From positions 107,182 to 171,181 of the forward strand of contig NZ_JASKLS010000014.1 of NCBI RefSeq assembly GCF_030124375.1: a DNA stretch of 64,000 nt, given 5' to 3'. Below the pieces are notes generated by a model. The model had not been told where the DNA came from and ran no database searches. It saw only the letters and a list, made by a program, of their open reading frames with translations. Source of the DNA: Sinorhizobium sp. 6-70 (GTDB lineage Bacteria; Pseudomonadota; Alphaproteobacteria; Rhizobiales; Rhizobiaceae). Each line of letters opens with the position of its first letter. Positions within the stretch are counted from its first letter, which is position 1. The position numbers were made by a program, and so were the translations under genes. Below, in pieces: positions 42,789 through 51,539 of this stretch.

Positions 42789-43058
42789 ATGTCGATTACT
42801 GCAGAGCGCAAGGCTCAGCTCATCAAGGAATTCGCGACCGCTGAAGGTGACACCGGTTCTCCGGAAGTCCAGGTTGCGCTCCTGACGGAACGGATCAACA
42901 ACCTGACCGAACACTTCAAGGGCCACAAGAAGGACAACCATTCCCGCCGTGGTCTTCTCGCGATGGTTTCCAGCCGTCGTTCGCTCCTCGACTATCTGAA
43001 GAAGAAAGACGAAGCGCGTTACACCAAGCTGATCGGTGCCCTGGGCATCCGTCGCTAA
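42789..43058 (+). CDS. rpsO: 30S ribosomal protein S15
   Basis: 89 aa, standard length. TAEGDTGSPEVQVALLTERINNLTEHFK and HSRRGLLAMVSSRRSLLDYLKKKD are the S15 signatures. AAAGGA lies ten bases before the ATG. A strong terminator follows, so rpsO and pnp are likely separate or read-through coupled, as in E. coli. Confidence 0.98.
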   Translation: MSITAERKAQLIKEFATAEGDTGSPEVQVALLTERINNLTEHFKGHKKDNHSRRGLLAMVSSRRSLLDYLKKKDEARYTKLIGALGIRR

Positions 43059-43066
43059 ACGACTTG

Positions 43067-43099
43067 ACCGGCGGATCGCTTGCGGTCCGCCGGTTTTTT
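43067..43099 (+). terminator. Intrinsic terminator after rpsO
   Basis: ACCGGCGGATCG/CGGTCCGCCGGT stem (one G-T pair) with loop CTTG and TTTTTT tail. Confidence 0.92.
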
Positions 43100-43119
43100 A
43101 TCGGGCGCGTGATCGCCTG

Positions 43120-43223
43120 CTGCATGCTTCCTTAAATCGGGGCCGATTGAAGGATAAAACCATGCAGAAACTCAAAGTGCTGCTGCGACCTTTGTATGTC
43201 TGAAAAGACGCGCGGCGCTGCAG
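43120..43223 (+). repeat. Family A repeat, copy 8
   Basis: CTGCATGCTTCCTTAAATCGG, AGGATAAAACCATGCAGAAACTCAAAGTGC and tail hairpin CTGCGACCTTTGTATGTCTG ... GACGCGCGGCGCTGCAG. Between rpsO terminator and the pnp leader. Confidence 0.8.
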
Positions 43224-43347
43224 GAAATCGTCTCTCCGCTGGCGCCTGTGGCGCAGGGATTGGAGAGAATGTCCAGCGAACCGGATGGGCCGGTATCGCG
43301 GATCAACCGATGGCCCGTCATGGGGCAGGATTGCAGGATGCTTCGGC

Positions 43348-43376
43348 GCCCGCGTGCCGTGAGCTGCCACGCGGGC
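43348..43376 (+). promoter_or_regulatory. Leader hairpin upstream of pnp
   Basis: Perfect 9-bp stem GCCCGCGTG/CACGCGGGC with an 11-nt loop, about 140 bp before the pnp start. No T tract follows. In E. coli, an RNase III-processed leader hairpin mediates PNPase autocontrol; the same role here is inference. Confidence 0.45.
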
Positions 43377-43514
43377 AGCACGGCGAGACGGAACCGAGCC
43401 GGTTTGTTTTGAAGCCTCCCGTTGTCTTGCCCGTGATGCGCCACCACCAAGCGGCTTTCCGATCATCCGCGCTGCAGCAGCCGCGGAAGGTCTCCCGCAC
43501 ACGAAGGACAGAAC

Positions 43515-45668
43515 ATGTTCGAGACCCACAAGGTAGAAATCGAATGGGCAGGGCGTCCGCTCAAGCTCGAAACCGGCAAGATCGCGCGTCAGGCTGACGG
43601 TGCCGTTCTCGCCACCTACGGCGAAACGGTGGTGCTCGCCACCGTCGTTTCGGCCAAGGCGCCGAAGCCCGGCCAGGATTTCTTCCCGCTCACCGTCAAC
43701 TACCAGGAAAAGACCTACGCTGCCGGCAAGATCCCCGGTGGTTATTTCAAGCGTGAAGGCCGCCCGAGCGAGAACGAAACGCTGGTTTCGCGCCTGATCG
43801 ACCGGCCGATCCGTCCGCTCTTCCCGGAGGGCTACAAGAACGACACCCAGGTGATCGTCACGGTCATGCAGCATGACCTGGAAAACAATCCGGACGTTCT
43901 CTCGATGGTTGCGGCGTCGGCCGCGCTCACCCTTTCGGGCATCCCCTTCATGGGCCCGATCGGCGGCGCCCGCGTCGGCTACATCAACGGCCAGTATGTG
44001 CTCAACCCGCACCTCGACGAAATGGACGAATCCTCGCTTGATCTCGTCGTTGCCGGCACCCAGGAAGCCGTTCTGATGGTCGAGTCCGAAGCCAAGGAAC
44101 TGCCGGAAGACATCATGCTCGGCGCTGTCGTCTTCGGCCAGAAGGGCTTCCAGCCGGTGATCGACGCGATCATCAAGCTTGCCGAAGTTGCGGCCAAGGA
44201 GCCGCGCGAGTTCGAACCGGAAGATCATTCGGCCCTCGAAAACGCCATGCTTTCGATTGCCGAAGATGAACTGCGCAATGCCTACAAGATCACCGAGAAG
44301 GCTGCCCGCTACGCCGCGGTCGACGCCGTCAAGGCCAAGGTGAAGGAACACTTCCTGCCTGAAGGCATCGAGAATCCTGCTCACACGGCGGAAGAAATCG
44401 CAGCCGTCTTCAAGCACCTGCAGGCCAAGATCGTCCGCTGGAACATCCTCGACACCCAGAGCCGCATCGACGGTCGCGACCTCGTCACGGTCCGGCCGAT
44501 CGTCGCCGAGGTAGGCCTCCTGCCGCGCACGCACGGTTCCTCGCTGTTCACCCGCGGCGAAACGCAGGCGATCGTCGTTGCCACGCTCGGCACCGGCGAA
44601 GACGAGCAGTATGTCGATTCCTTGACCGGCATGTACAAGGAAAACTTCATGCTGCACTACAACTTCCCGCCCTTCTCGGTCGGTGAAACGGGCCGCATGG
44701 GTTCTCCGGGCCGTCGTGAAATCGGGCACGGCAAGCTCGCCTGGCGCGCCATCCACCCGATGCTGCCGACGGCGGAACAGTTCCCCTATACGCTGCGCGT
44801 CGTTTCCGAAATCACCGAGTCCAACGGCTCCTCTTCGATGGCCACCGTCTGCGGCACGTCGCTGGCGCTGATGGATGCAGGCGTCCCGCTTGCCAAGCCC
44901 GTCGCCGGTATCGCCATGGGCCTCATCAAGGAAGACGATCGTTTCGCCGTTCTCTCCGACATCCTCGGTGACGAAGACCATCTCGGCGACATGGACTTCA
45001 AGGTTGCGGGCACGGAAGCCGGCATCACCTCGCTGCAGATGGATATCAAGATCGAGGGCATCACCGAAGAGATCATGGGTGTTGCGCTCAACCAGGCCAA
45101 GGGCGGCCGCATGCACATTCTCGGCGAAATGGCCAAGGCCATCTCCGAGAGCCGTGGCCAGCTCGGCGAATTCGCACCGCGCATCGAAGTGATGAACATC
45201 CCGGTCGACAAGATCCGCGAAGTCATCGGTTCGGGCGGCAAGGTCATCCGCGAGATCGTCGAAAAGACCGGCGCCAAGATCAACATCGAAGACGACGGTA
45301 CCGTCAAGATTGCATCCGCCTCCGCCAAGGAGATCGAAGCGGCCCGCAAGTGGATCCACTCGATCGTTGCCGAGCCGGAAGTCGGCCAGGTCTATGAAGG
45401 CACGGTCGTCAAGACCGCCGATTTCGGCGCCTTCGTCAACTTCTTCGGCGCCCGCGACGGCCTGGTCCACATCTCGCAGCTTGCCTCCGAACGCGTCGCC
45501 AAGACGACCGATGTCGTCAAGGAAGGCGACAAGGTCTGGGTCAAGCTGATGGGCTTCGACGAGCGCGGCAAGGTTCGCCTCTCCATGAAGGTCGTCGATC
45601 AGGCGACCGGCAAGGAGGTCGTCGCTGAGAAGACCGAGAAGAAGGACGGCGGCGAAGCGGCCGAATAA
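43515..45668 (+). CDS. pnp: Polyribonucleotide nucleotidyltransferase (PNPase)
   Basis: 717 aa. Two RNase PH domains (first about 5-220 with FFPLTVNYQEKTYAAGKIPGGYFKREGRPSE; second about 310-540 with SLFTRGETQAIVVATLGT and NGSSSMATVCGTSLALMDAGVPL), KH domain about 555-615 (IREVIGSGGKVIREIVEKTGAKI) and S1 domain about 620-690 (GTVVKTADFGAFVNFFGARDGLVHISQL). A 3'-5' phosphorolytic exoribonuclease of the degradosome. Strong terminator behind. Confidence 0.98.
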   Translation: MFETHKVEIEWAGRPLKLETGKIARQADGAVLATYGETVVLATVVSAKAPKPGQDFFPLTVNYQEKTYAAGKIPGGYFKREGRPSENETLVSRLIDRPIRPLFPEGYKNDTQVIVTVMQHDLENNPDVLSMVAASAALTLSGIPFMGPIGGARVGYINGQYVLNPHLDEMDESSLDLVVAGTQEAVLMVESEAKELPEDIMLGAVVFGQKGFQPVIDAIIKLAEVAAKEPREFEPEDHSALENAMLSIAEDELRNAYKITEKAARYAAVDAVKAKVKEHFLPEGIENPAHTAEEIAAVFKHLQAKIVRWNILDTQSRIDGRDLVTVRPIVAEVGLLPRTHGSSLFTRGETQAIVVATLGTGEDEQYVDSLTGMYKENFMLHYNFPPFSVGETGRMGSPGRREIGHGKLAWRAIHPMLPTAEQFPYTLRVVSEITESNGSSSMATVCGTSLALMDAGVPLAKPVAGIAMGLIKEDDRFAVLSDILGDEDHLGDMDFKVAGTEAGITSLQMDIKIEGITEEIMGVALNQAKGGRMHILGEMAKAISESRGQLGEFAPRIEVMNIPVDKIREVIGSGGKVIREIVEKTGAKINIEDDGTVKIASASAKEIEAARKWIHSIVAEPEVGQVYEGTVVKTADFGAFVNFFGARDGLVHISQLASERVAKTTDVVKEGDKVWVKLMGFDERGKVRLSMKVVDQATGKEVVAEKTEKKDGGEAAE

Positions 45669-45688
45669 GCCTGCCGCCGGAAACATTC

Positions 45689-45722
45689 GGGGGCGCGGAG
45701 CGGATCGCTCCGCGCCCCCTTT
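45689..45722 (+). terminator. Intrinsic terminator after pnp
   Basis: Perfect 14-bp stem GGGGGCGCGGAGCG/CGCTCCGCGCCCCC with a 3-nt loop (GAT), followed by TTT. Confidence 0.9.
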
Positions 45723-45751
45723 CTGTAAGCAAAGAACGGATTCGACACCCC

Positions 45752-46768
45752 ATGAGCCGCGATGCACTGAAAACCTTGTTCTACCCTTTCGAGACCGCCG
45801 TCATCGATCCGCCGGGAGAGGATGAACGCGTGCTCTTTCTCGGGGCAGAGGCCGGCTACAGGCTGCCGCAGGACTTCTCCGCCTCGATTGCCGCCGTGCA
45901 GCCCCTGAGGCCGCTCTATCGCGCACTGGAAGCGGCACGCGCCGACGTGACGCCGCTCGCCGAGGGCGAGGAGTATGACGCCGCGCTGGTGCTCTGCGGC
46001 AAGCACAAGGGCGAAAACGAAGATCGGATCGCCGAGGCGCTCAAGCGCACCCGCGCCGGTGCGCTGGTCATGATAGCAGGTGGCAAGGAGGACGGGATCC
46101 AGTCGCTGCGCAAGAAGATCGGCAAGTTCGGCTGGGACGGCGACTCGCTGCCGAAATACCATGGTGTCGCATTTTGGTTCACCCGCCCCGAGGATGTGTC
46201 GGAGGCCGTATCCGCGCTCGCCAAGGTGCCGGTGCGTGTCGATGGCCTGTTCGAGGCGTCGCCGGGCATGTTCTCGCACGACCGCGTTGATGCCGGTTCG
46301 GAGCTCCTTGCCTCGCGCCTTCCCAAGGATCTTACCGGCCACGCGGCCGATTTCGGCGCCGGCTGGGGCTATCTGTCGGTGATGCTCGCCCATGCCTCGC
46401 CGGGGCTGAAGGGCATCGATCTCTTCGAGGCGGACTATGAAGCGCTGGAGGCCGCGCGCGTCAACATGATGGCGAACGCCCCCTCGATACCGGCCCGCTT
46501 CTATTGGCACGACCTGACCAGCGAAGAGACGCGCGACAAATACGATCTGATCGTCATGAATCCGCCCTTTCACGAAGGCCACGCCGCAGAGCCGTCGCTT
46601 GGGACCGCGATCATCAAATCCGCCGCCAAGGCCTTGAAGCACGGCGGCAAGCTGATGCTGGTCGCCAATCGCGGCCTGCCCTACGAGCAGGTTCTTGCGG
46701 AAAACTTCAAGGAGAGCGGCGAGACCTGCCGCAATGCGCGCTTCAAGGTGCTCTGGGCGAAACGCTAG
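45752..46768 (+). CDS. rsmC: RsmC-like class I SAM-dependent rRNA methyltransferase
   Basis: 338 aa. Two methyltransferase folds in tandem: a degenerate N-terminal one (about 1-150) and an active C-terminal one with motif I AADFGAGWGYLSVMLA (about 203-218), GIDLFEAD and motif IV IVMNPPFHEG, the NPPF box of N2-guanine methyltransferases. RsmC methylates G1207 of 16S rRNA; the exact base is inferred from the family (RsmC/RsmD-like). The RBS is weak. Confidence 0.9.
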   Translation: MSRDALKTLFYPFETAVIDPPGEDERVLFLGAEAGYRLPQDFSASIAAVQPLRPLYRALEAARADVTPLAEGEEYDAALVLCGKHKGENEDRIAEALKRTRAGALVMIAGGKEDGIQSLRKKIGKFGWDGDSLPKYHGVAFWFTRPEDVSEAVSALAKVPVRVDGLFEASPGMFSHDRVDAGSELLASRLPKDLTGHAADFGAGWGYLSVMLAHASPGLKGIDLFEADYEALEAARVNMMANAPSIPARFYWHDLTSEETRDKYDLIVMNPPFHEGHAAEPSLGTAIIKSAAKALKHGGKLMLVANRGLPYEQVLAENFKESGETCRNARFKVLWAKR

Positions 46769-46899
46769 GAAGCTCCGGACGGCGCCGCGGCTCACCTGTG
46801 ACGCTTCGTTGTTGCCAGCAGGGACGATCAGGCACACCATGGTCGTGTCGGTTATAACGACGCGACAGCACGAGCGTCTTTGCAGGAGAGGAGCAGGCT

Positions 46900-47136
46900 A
46901 TGGGATTCGGACCCGCTCGACCCCCTATGATGGAAGATGTCGAAGAGGTGATTGCGCGCGACATCAAGAGTACGGAGGGACATGGCGAGACGTCGGAAGT
47001 TCCCCTGCCGTTCCTGCGCAGCCTCTATCGGGTGCCGCTTGTGCCGGGAAAACTGCGGCACATGCGTGGCGCCGTTGTCGGCCTCGGGCTTCTGGCCATT
47101 CTGTTCGGATTGATCTGGGCCTGGACGGCGGCCTGA
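46900..47136 (+). CDS. Hypothetical small membrane protein
   Basis: 78 aa with GGAG eight bases before the ATG. Hydrophilic first half (EDVEEVIARDIKSTEGHGE), then PLPFLRSLYRVPLVPGKLRHMRG and one C-terminal membrane helix AVVGLGLLAILFGLIWAW (about 58-76). I do not recognise the family. Its stop codon is part of a hairpin shared with the convergent fabI. Confidence 0.65.
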   Translation: MGFGPARPPMMEDVEEVIARDIKSTEGHGETSEVPLPFLRSLYRVPLVPGKLRHMRGAVVGLGLLAILFGLIWAWTAA

Positions 47137-47159
47137 TCCGGGTTGTGAACAACCCGGAT
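47136..47159. terminator. Hairpin between convergent genes (small membrane protein / fabI)
   Basis: Perfect 10-bp stem ATCCGGGTTG/CAACCCGGAT with loop TGAA. Its first base is the last base of the upstream stop codon, and fabI ends 9 bp further. No clear T tract on either side, so termination is only likely. Confidence 0.55.
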
Positions 47160-47167
47160 TGGCTGTC

Positions 47168-47974
47168 TTACTCCACGTCGGCGGTGCGCAATGCCTCGAG
47201 CGTCGGCATGGAGGTGATGTTGTAGCCGGAATCCACATAGTGGATTTCGCCTGTGACGCCGCGCGAAAGATCGGAAAGAAGGTACAGCGCGGAATTGCCG
47301 ACATCGTCGATCGTCACCGTACGGCGCAGCGGCGAATTCTTTTGCTGCCAGGAAAGCATCGCGCGGGCGTCCGAGATGCCAGCGCCGGCGAGCGTGCGGA
47401 TCGGCCCGGCGGAGATCGCGTTGACGCGGATGCCGCGCGTGCCGTAGTCGGCGGCGAGATAGCGCACCGAAGCTTCGAGTGCCGCCTTGGCTACACCCAT
47501 CACATTGTAGTTCGGCATCACCCGCGTGGAGCCGCCATAGGTCAGCGTCAGCATCGTGCCGCCTTCGTTCATCAACTCTGCGGCGCGCCTGGCGATTTCG
47601 GTGAAGGAGAAGCAGGAGATGACCATGGTGCGGCTGAAGTTGTCGCGCGTGGTGTCCGCGTAAAGGCCCTTCAGCTCGTTCTTGTCGGAGAAACCGATGG
47701 CGTGAACGATGAAGTCGAGCTTTCCCCAGCGCTCCTTGATCGCATCGATCACGGCGTCGACCGAGGCGATGTCCTCGACGTCGCAGGGCAGCAGGAAGTC
47801 GGAATCGACTTCCGCGGCGAGCGGCTTCACCCGCTTGCCGAGCGCTTCGCCCTGATAGGTGAAAGCGAGTTCGGCACCCTGGGCGGCGAGCGCCTTCGAA
47901 ATTCCCCAGGCAATAGAATGGTTGTTGGCCACACCCATGATGAGGCCGCGCTTTCCGTTCATCAGTCCGTTCAT
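47168..47974 (-). CDS. fabI: Enoyl-[acyl-carrier-protein] reductase (NADH)
   Basis: 268 aa SDR-fold enzyme. N-terminal cofactor motif GLIMGVANNHSIAWGI (about 10-25), FTYQGEALGKR, HAIGFSDKNELKG and the catalytic Tyr-x6-Lys in YNVMGVAK (about 161-168), plus SAGPIRTLAG. Reduces enoyl-ACP in the last step of fatty acid elongation. Third gene of fabA-fabB-fabI; starts 4 bp after fabB. Confidence 0.97.
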   Translation of the reverse strand: MNGLMNGKRGLIMGVANNHSIAWGISKALAAQGAELAFTYQGEALGKRVKPLAAEVDSDFLLPCDVEDIASVDAVIDAIKERWGKLDFIVHAIGFSDKNELKGLYADTTRDNFSRTMVISCFSFTEIARRAAELMNEGGTMLTLTYGGSTRVMPNYNVMGVAKAALEASVRYLAADYGTRGIRVNAISAGPIRTLAGAGISDARAMLSWQQKNSPLRRTVTIDDVGNSALYLLSDLSRGVTGEIHYVDSGYNITSMPTLEALRTADVE

Positions 47975-47978
47975 TGTG

Positions 47979-49199
47979 TTATCCGTTGTAGCGCTGGAAG
48001 ACGAGCGTGGCGTTGGTGCCGCCGAAGCCGAACGAGTTTGAAAGAACCGTGTCGATCTTGGCGTTGTCGATCCGCTTGCGAACGATCGGTACGCCTTCGA
48101 ACTCGGGGTCGAGCTCGTTGATATGCGCGCTTTCGCCGATGAAGCCGGCCTGCATCATCAACAGGCCGTAGATCGATTCCTGGACTCCGGCAGCACCCAG
48201 CGAATGGCCCGTGAGAGATTTGGTCGACTGGATATGCGGCATCTTCTCGCCGAAAACCTCGCGAATGGCGCCGATTTCCTTGGAGTCGCCGACTGGCGTC
48301 GAGGTTCCGTGGGTGTTGATGTAGTCGATATCGCCCTTCACGGTCGCGAGCGCCTGACGCATGCAGCGCACGGCGCCTTCACCGGATGGGGCAACCATGT
48401 CGTAGCCGTCGGAGGTTGCGCCATAGCCGACGATCTCCGCATAGATCTTGGCGCCGCGGGCCTTGGCATGCTCCAGTTCCTCGAGCACCAGAACGCCGGC
48501 GCCGCCGGCAATCACGAAGCCGTCGCGGTTGACGTCATAGGCGCGCGAGGCCGCGGACGGCGTGTCGTTGAACTTCGAGGACATCGCGCCCATGGCGTCG
48601 AAAAGGTTGGACATGGTCCAGTCGAGATCCTCGTGGCCGCCGGCGAACATCACGTCCTGCTTGCCCCACTGGATCATTTCCGCGGCATTGCCGATGCAAT
48701 GCGCCGAGGTCGAGCAGGCGGACGAGATCGAGTAGTTGACGCCATGGATCTGGAACCAGGTCGCAAGCGTGGCCGAGGCCGTCGAGGACATCGCCTTCGG
48801 GACCGCGAAGGGGCCGATGCGCTTGGGGCTCACGTTCTTGCGGGTGACATCGGCAGCCTCGACGATGGTCCGGGTCGAAGGACCGCCCGAGCCCATGATG
48901 ATGCCGGTGCGCTCATTGGTGATGTCGGCGGCTTCGAGTCCCGAATCCGCGATTGCCTGCTTCATCGCCACGTGATTCCAGGCGCCGCCCTGCGACAGGA
49001 AGCGCATGGCGCGCCGGTCGACGAGATCCGTCGGGTCGAGCGAAGGCGCGCCCCAGACCTGGCACTTGAAGCCGTTCTCGGCGAAATCCGGGGAAAACGT
49101 GATGCCCGATTTCGCATCGCGCAGCGACGCCGTGACTTCCTCGGCATTGTTGCCGATCGAGGAAACGATGCCGAGGCCCGTGACAACTACCCGTCTCAT
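47979..49199 (-). CDS. fabB: Beta-ketoacyl-ACP synthase I
   Basis: 406 aa thiolase-fold condensing enzyme. Catalytic Cys162 in SISSACSTSAHCIG, His in THGTSTPVGD and His in SLTGHSLGAAGVQE; N-terminus RRVVVTGLGIVSSIG. The Cys-His-His triad marks KAS I/II, and pairing with fabA marks KAS I, required for unsaturated fatty acid synthesis. Lies 47 bp downstream of fabA. Confidence 0.97.
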   Translation of the reverse strand: MRRVVVTGLGIVSSIGNNAEEVTASLRDAKSGITFSPDFAENGFKCQVWGAPSLDPTDLVDRRAMRFLSQGGAWNHVAMKQAIADSGLEAADITNERTGIIMGSGGPSTRTIVEAADVTRKNVSPKRIGPFAVPKAMSSTASATLATWFQIHGVNYSISSACSTSAHCIGNAAEMIQWGKQDVMFAGGHEDLDWTMSNLFDAMGAMSSKFNDTPSAASRAYDVNRDGFVIAGGAGVLVLEELEHAKARGAKIYAEIVGYGATSDGYDMVAPSGEGAVRCMRQALATVKGDIDYINTHGTSTPVGDSKEIGAIREVFGEKMPHIQSTKSLTGHSLGAAGVQESIYGLLMMQAGFIGESAHINELDPEFEGVPIVRKRIDNAKIDTVLSNSFGFGGTNATLVFQRYNG

Positions 49200-49246
49200 G
49201 GTAATGACCTTTTCTTAACTTGAACCCGTCCTGGCCGTTTTGCGGC

Positions 49247-49762
49247 TCAGTCGGCCTTTTCCTGGAAAAGACCGACCTTGAGGTCGCTGGCCTTGTAGAT
49301 CACTTCGCCGTCGGCCTTCATCCAGCCGTCGGCAATGCCGAGCACCAGGCGGCCGCGCATCACGCGCTTGAAGTCGATGCCGTATTCGACCAGCTTGGTC
49401 TTCGGCGTCACCATGCCTGTGAATTTCACCTCGCCGGTGGAAATCGCGCGGCCCTTGCCGGGCTCGCCGATCCAACCGAGGAAGAATCCGGTCAGCTGCC
49501 ACATGGCATCGAGGCCAAGGCAGCCGGGCATGACAGGGTCGCCCATGAAGTGGCAGGGGAAGAACCAGAGGTCCGGCGTGATGTCGAACTCGGCGCGGAC
49601 GTAGCCCTTGTCGTGCGGGCCTCCGGTTTCCGAGATGTCGGTGATGCGGTTGAACATCAGCATAGGCGGCAACGGCAGCTGGGCATTGCCGGGGCCAAAC
49701 ATTTCACCTCGGCCGCAGGTCAGGATTTCCTCATAGCTGAAGCTGGATTGTCTGGTTGTCAT
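49247..49762 (-). CDS. fabA: 3-hydroxydecanoyl-ACP dehydratase/isomerase
   Basis: 171 aa hot-dog fold. Active-site His71 in FFPCHFMGDPVMPG and Asp85 in CLGLDAMWQ, matching the E. coli pair H70/D84. Introduces the cis double bond at C10. First gene of the fabA-fabB-fabI operon, divergent from irr. Confidence 0.97.
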   Translation of the reverse strand: MTTRQSSFSYEEILTCGRGEMFGPGNAQLPLPPMLMFNRITDISETGGPHDKGYVRAEFDITPDLWFFPCHFMGDPVMPGCLGLDAMWQLTGFFLGWIGEPGKGRAISTGEVKFTGMVTPKTKLVEYGIDFKRVMRGRLVLGIADGWMKADGEVIYKASDLKVGLFQEKAD

Positions 49763-50150
49763 GAATGGTTATTTCCCCGAGTGACTGAGTGTTCTCCGAC
49801 CTGCTTTAGAGCAAGTTCGGGCTGAATTGAAGCGTGACCCTGCGCCAATGGCAATCCCGCCTGCCGCAGTTTCCGCTTCGACGATATCCTATAAGGTAGT
49901 GCGGATCGCGGCGAAAACCCGCTTCACTTTTTCTCTCATGCGGCTCTTATTAGCGACATCTTTCCGCCGTCGCTTACAATATGAATGTGGGCACGACCAG
50001 AGTTAAATGCCAGCCTTCCCCTGCTTTGGGCCGATTTTCAGGCGCTTGCACCCCCTGGAAGCTCGGAATCTATTGAAAGCGGCGGCGGCAGAAGTTATAT
50101 CGCAAACGGATAATCTGTGAATTTTGGCCAGGATAGCGAAACGGCTGCGT
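49763..50150. other. 388-bp divergent promoter region of fabA and irr
   Basis: AT-richer than its surroundings (TCTCATGCGGCTCTTATTAGCGACATC; TTACAATATGAATG near 49974-49987). A TACAAT at 49975-49980 could be a -10 for irr. No repeat copy and no ORF that looks coding. I did not find an unambiguous iron-control or Fur-type palindrome. Confidence 0.45.
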
Positions 50151-50573
50151 ATGACGAAAGCACCACAAATGTGTTCGCAGGAGAGGCTGCGCAATTCGGG
50201 GTTGCGCCCGACACGCCAGCGTGTCGCGCTTGCGGATCTCATTTTCGCCAAGGGCGACCGTCATTTGACCGTCGAGGAACTGCACGAAGAGGCGGTCGAG
50301 GCCGGCGTCCCGGTTTCGCTTGCCACCGTCTACAACACGCTGCACCAGTTCACCGAAGCGGGCATGATCCGCGTGCTGGCGGTCGAGAGCGCCAAGACCT
50401 ATTTCGACACCAATGTGTCCGACCACCATCATTTCTTCGTCGAAGGGCAGAATGAGGTGCTCGACATTCCGGTGAGCAATATCCAGATCGACAATCTTCC
50501 GGAGCCTCCGGAAGGCATGGAAATCTCCCATGTCGATGTCGTGGTCCGCCTGCGTCGCAAGTCCGACCGCTGA
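50151..50573 (+). CDS. irr: Iron response regulator Irr (Fur family)
   Basis: 140 aa from ATG 50151 (a TTG at 50124 extends the frame but has no family support). Fur-type winged helix LRNSGLRPTRQRVALADLIFAKGDRHLTVEEL (about 13-44), VSLATVYNTLHQF recognition helix, and the haem-responsive His triplet His92-94 in SDHHHFFVEG. Irr represses haem and iron-use genes when iron is low and is destroyed or inactivated by haem. The irr-fab neighbourhood is conserved in rhizobia. Confidence 0.94.
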   Translation: MTKAPQMCSQERLRNSGLRPTRQRVALADLIFAKGDRHLTVEELHEEAVEAGVPVSLATVYNTLHQFTEAGMIRVLAVESAKTYFDTNVSDHHHFFVEGQNEVLDIPVSNIQIDNLPEPPEGMEISHVDVVVRLRRKSDR

Positions 50574-50632
50574 CCACAGGACCGGCGCCGCGTCCGTCGG
50601 ACGCTGAAGGCGCCAGATCGTTTCCAGGACTT

Positions 50633-51268
50633 CTACATCACGTCGCTCGGGTCGCGACCCGGGCCGGCCTTGTCGATCGGCAAGGTCCAGCCATACCGCA
50701 ACGCGCCGCCGCGCACGGCAAAGGCCGCCACCACTCCGAGCGTCGAGGTCACGGCCAAGGGCATGCCGATCATCGTCGCGGATACGAAAGCGCCGGCGCC
50801 GACAAGAGCCGCGGTGACGTAGATCTCCGGCCGCAGCAGCACGGAGGGCTCTCCGGCGAGCAGATCACGCAGGATGCCGCCAAAAGTTGCCGTCAGCATG
50901 CCGGTCACGATCGCGACGACCGGCGAGCCTGTCGCCGCCAGCCCCTTGGCGGCACCCATGACGCAATAGGCCGAAAGGCCGATCGCATCGAGCCACACGA
51001 GCATGCGGTAGCGGGATTTGAAGCGGTGAGAGGTGAGGAACACCAGGAGCCCCACCGAGGCGCAGACGATCAGATAGGCCGGGTTCAACACCCAGAACAC
51101 GGGCGTTGCCCCCAGGATCACGTCGCGCATCGTGCCGCCGCCGATGCCGGTGACCGAGGCCAGGAAGAGATAGCCGATGATATCGAGCTGCTTGCGCGAC
51201 GCCGAAAGTGCGCCGGTCGCGGCGAAGACGGCCACACCGGCATAGTCAAGAATTTCGAGGATCGGCAT
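50633..51268 (-). CDS. Trimeric intracellular cation (TRIC) channel family protein (UPF0126/YadS type)
   Basis: 211 aa with seven hydrophobic segments built from two repeats, each with the glycine-rich kink: IGGGTMRDVILG (about 42-53) and FGGILRDLLAGE (about 127-138). ILDYAGVAVFAATGALSASRK at the N-terminus is also typical. Bacterial and archaeal homologues form trimeric potassium-permeable channels. GGAG precedes ATG 51268 by five bases. Confidence 0.92.
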   Translation of the reverse strand: MPILEILDYAGVAVFAATGALSASRKQLDIIGYLFLASVTGIGGGTMRDVILGATPVFWVLNPAYLIVCASVGLLVFLTSHRFKSRYRMLVWLDAIGLSAYCVMGAAKGLAATGSPVVAIVTGMLTATFGGILRDLLAGEPSVLLRPEIYVTAALVGAGAFVSATMIGMPLAVTSTLGVVAAFAVRGGALRYGWTLPIDKAGPGRDPSDVM

Positions 51269-51398
51269 GGATGCTCCGCTTTGGACTGCGTTGATCAAGG
51301 ATCGACGCTATCCGCGATCATTAGCGTAACGCTGCGAATAAGTCAGCGGGCGGCTCTATCATCAGGATATGCGCCCCTCTCGCGGTCGAAGGCACTTG

Positions 51399-51506
51399 CC
51401 CCTCACCCTGGCCCTCTCCCCGTAAGCGGGCGAGGGGACCGGGAGACCGCGGCTCGTCCCTTCGCCCCGCGTGCGGGGAGAAGGTGCCGGCAGGCGGATG
51501 AGGGGG
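51399..51506. repeat. RIME-like palindromic intergenic repeat (family C, copy 2)
   Basis: CCCCTCACCCTGGCCCTCTCCCCGTAAGCGGG ... CCTTCGCCCCGCGTGCGGGGAGAAGGTG ... GGCGGATGAGGGGG. Same plan and orientation as 2578-2695, with a shorter centre. Confidence 0.8.
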
Positions 51507-51539
51507 CACCCGCCCTGGGCGCGCCGTGTCGCGACAGAC

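Noticed and set aside
43098..45767. 889-codon open frame on the minus strand across pnp
   Set aside because: Same composition artefact opposite pnp, and it crosses a terminator, a repeat and the pnp leader.
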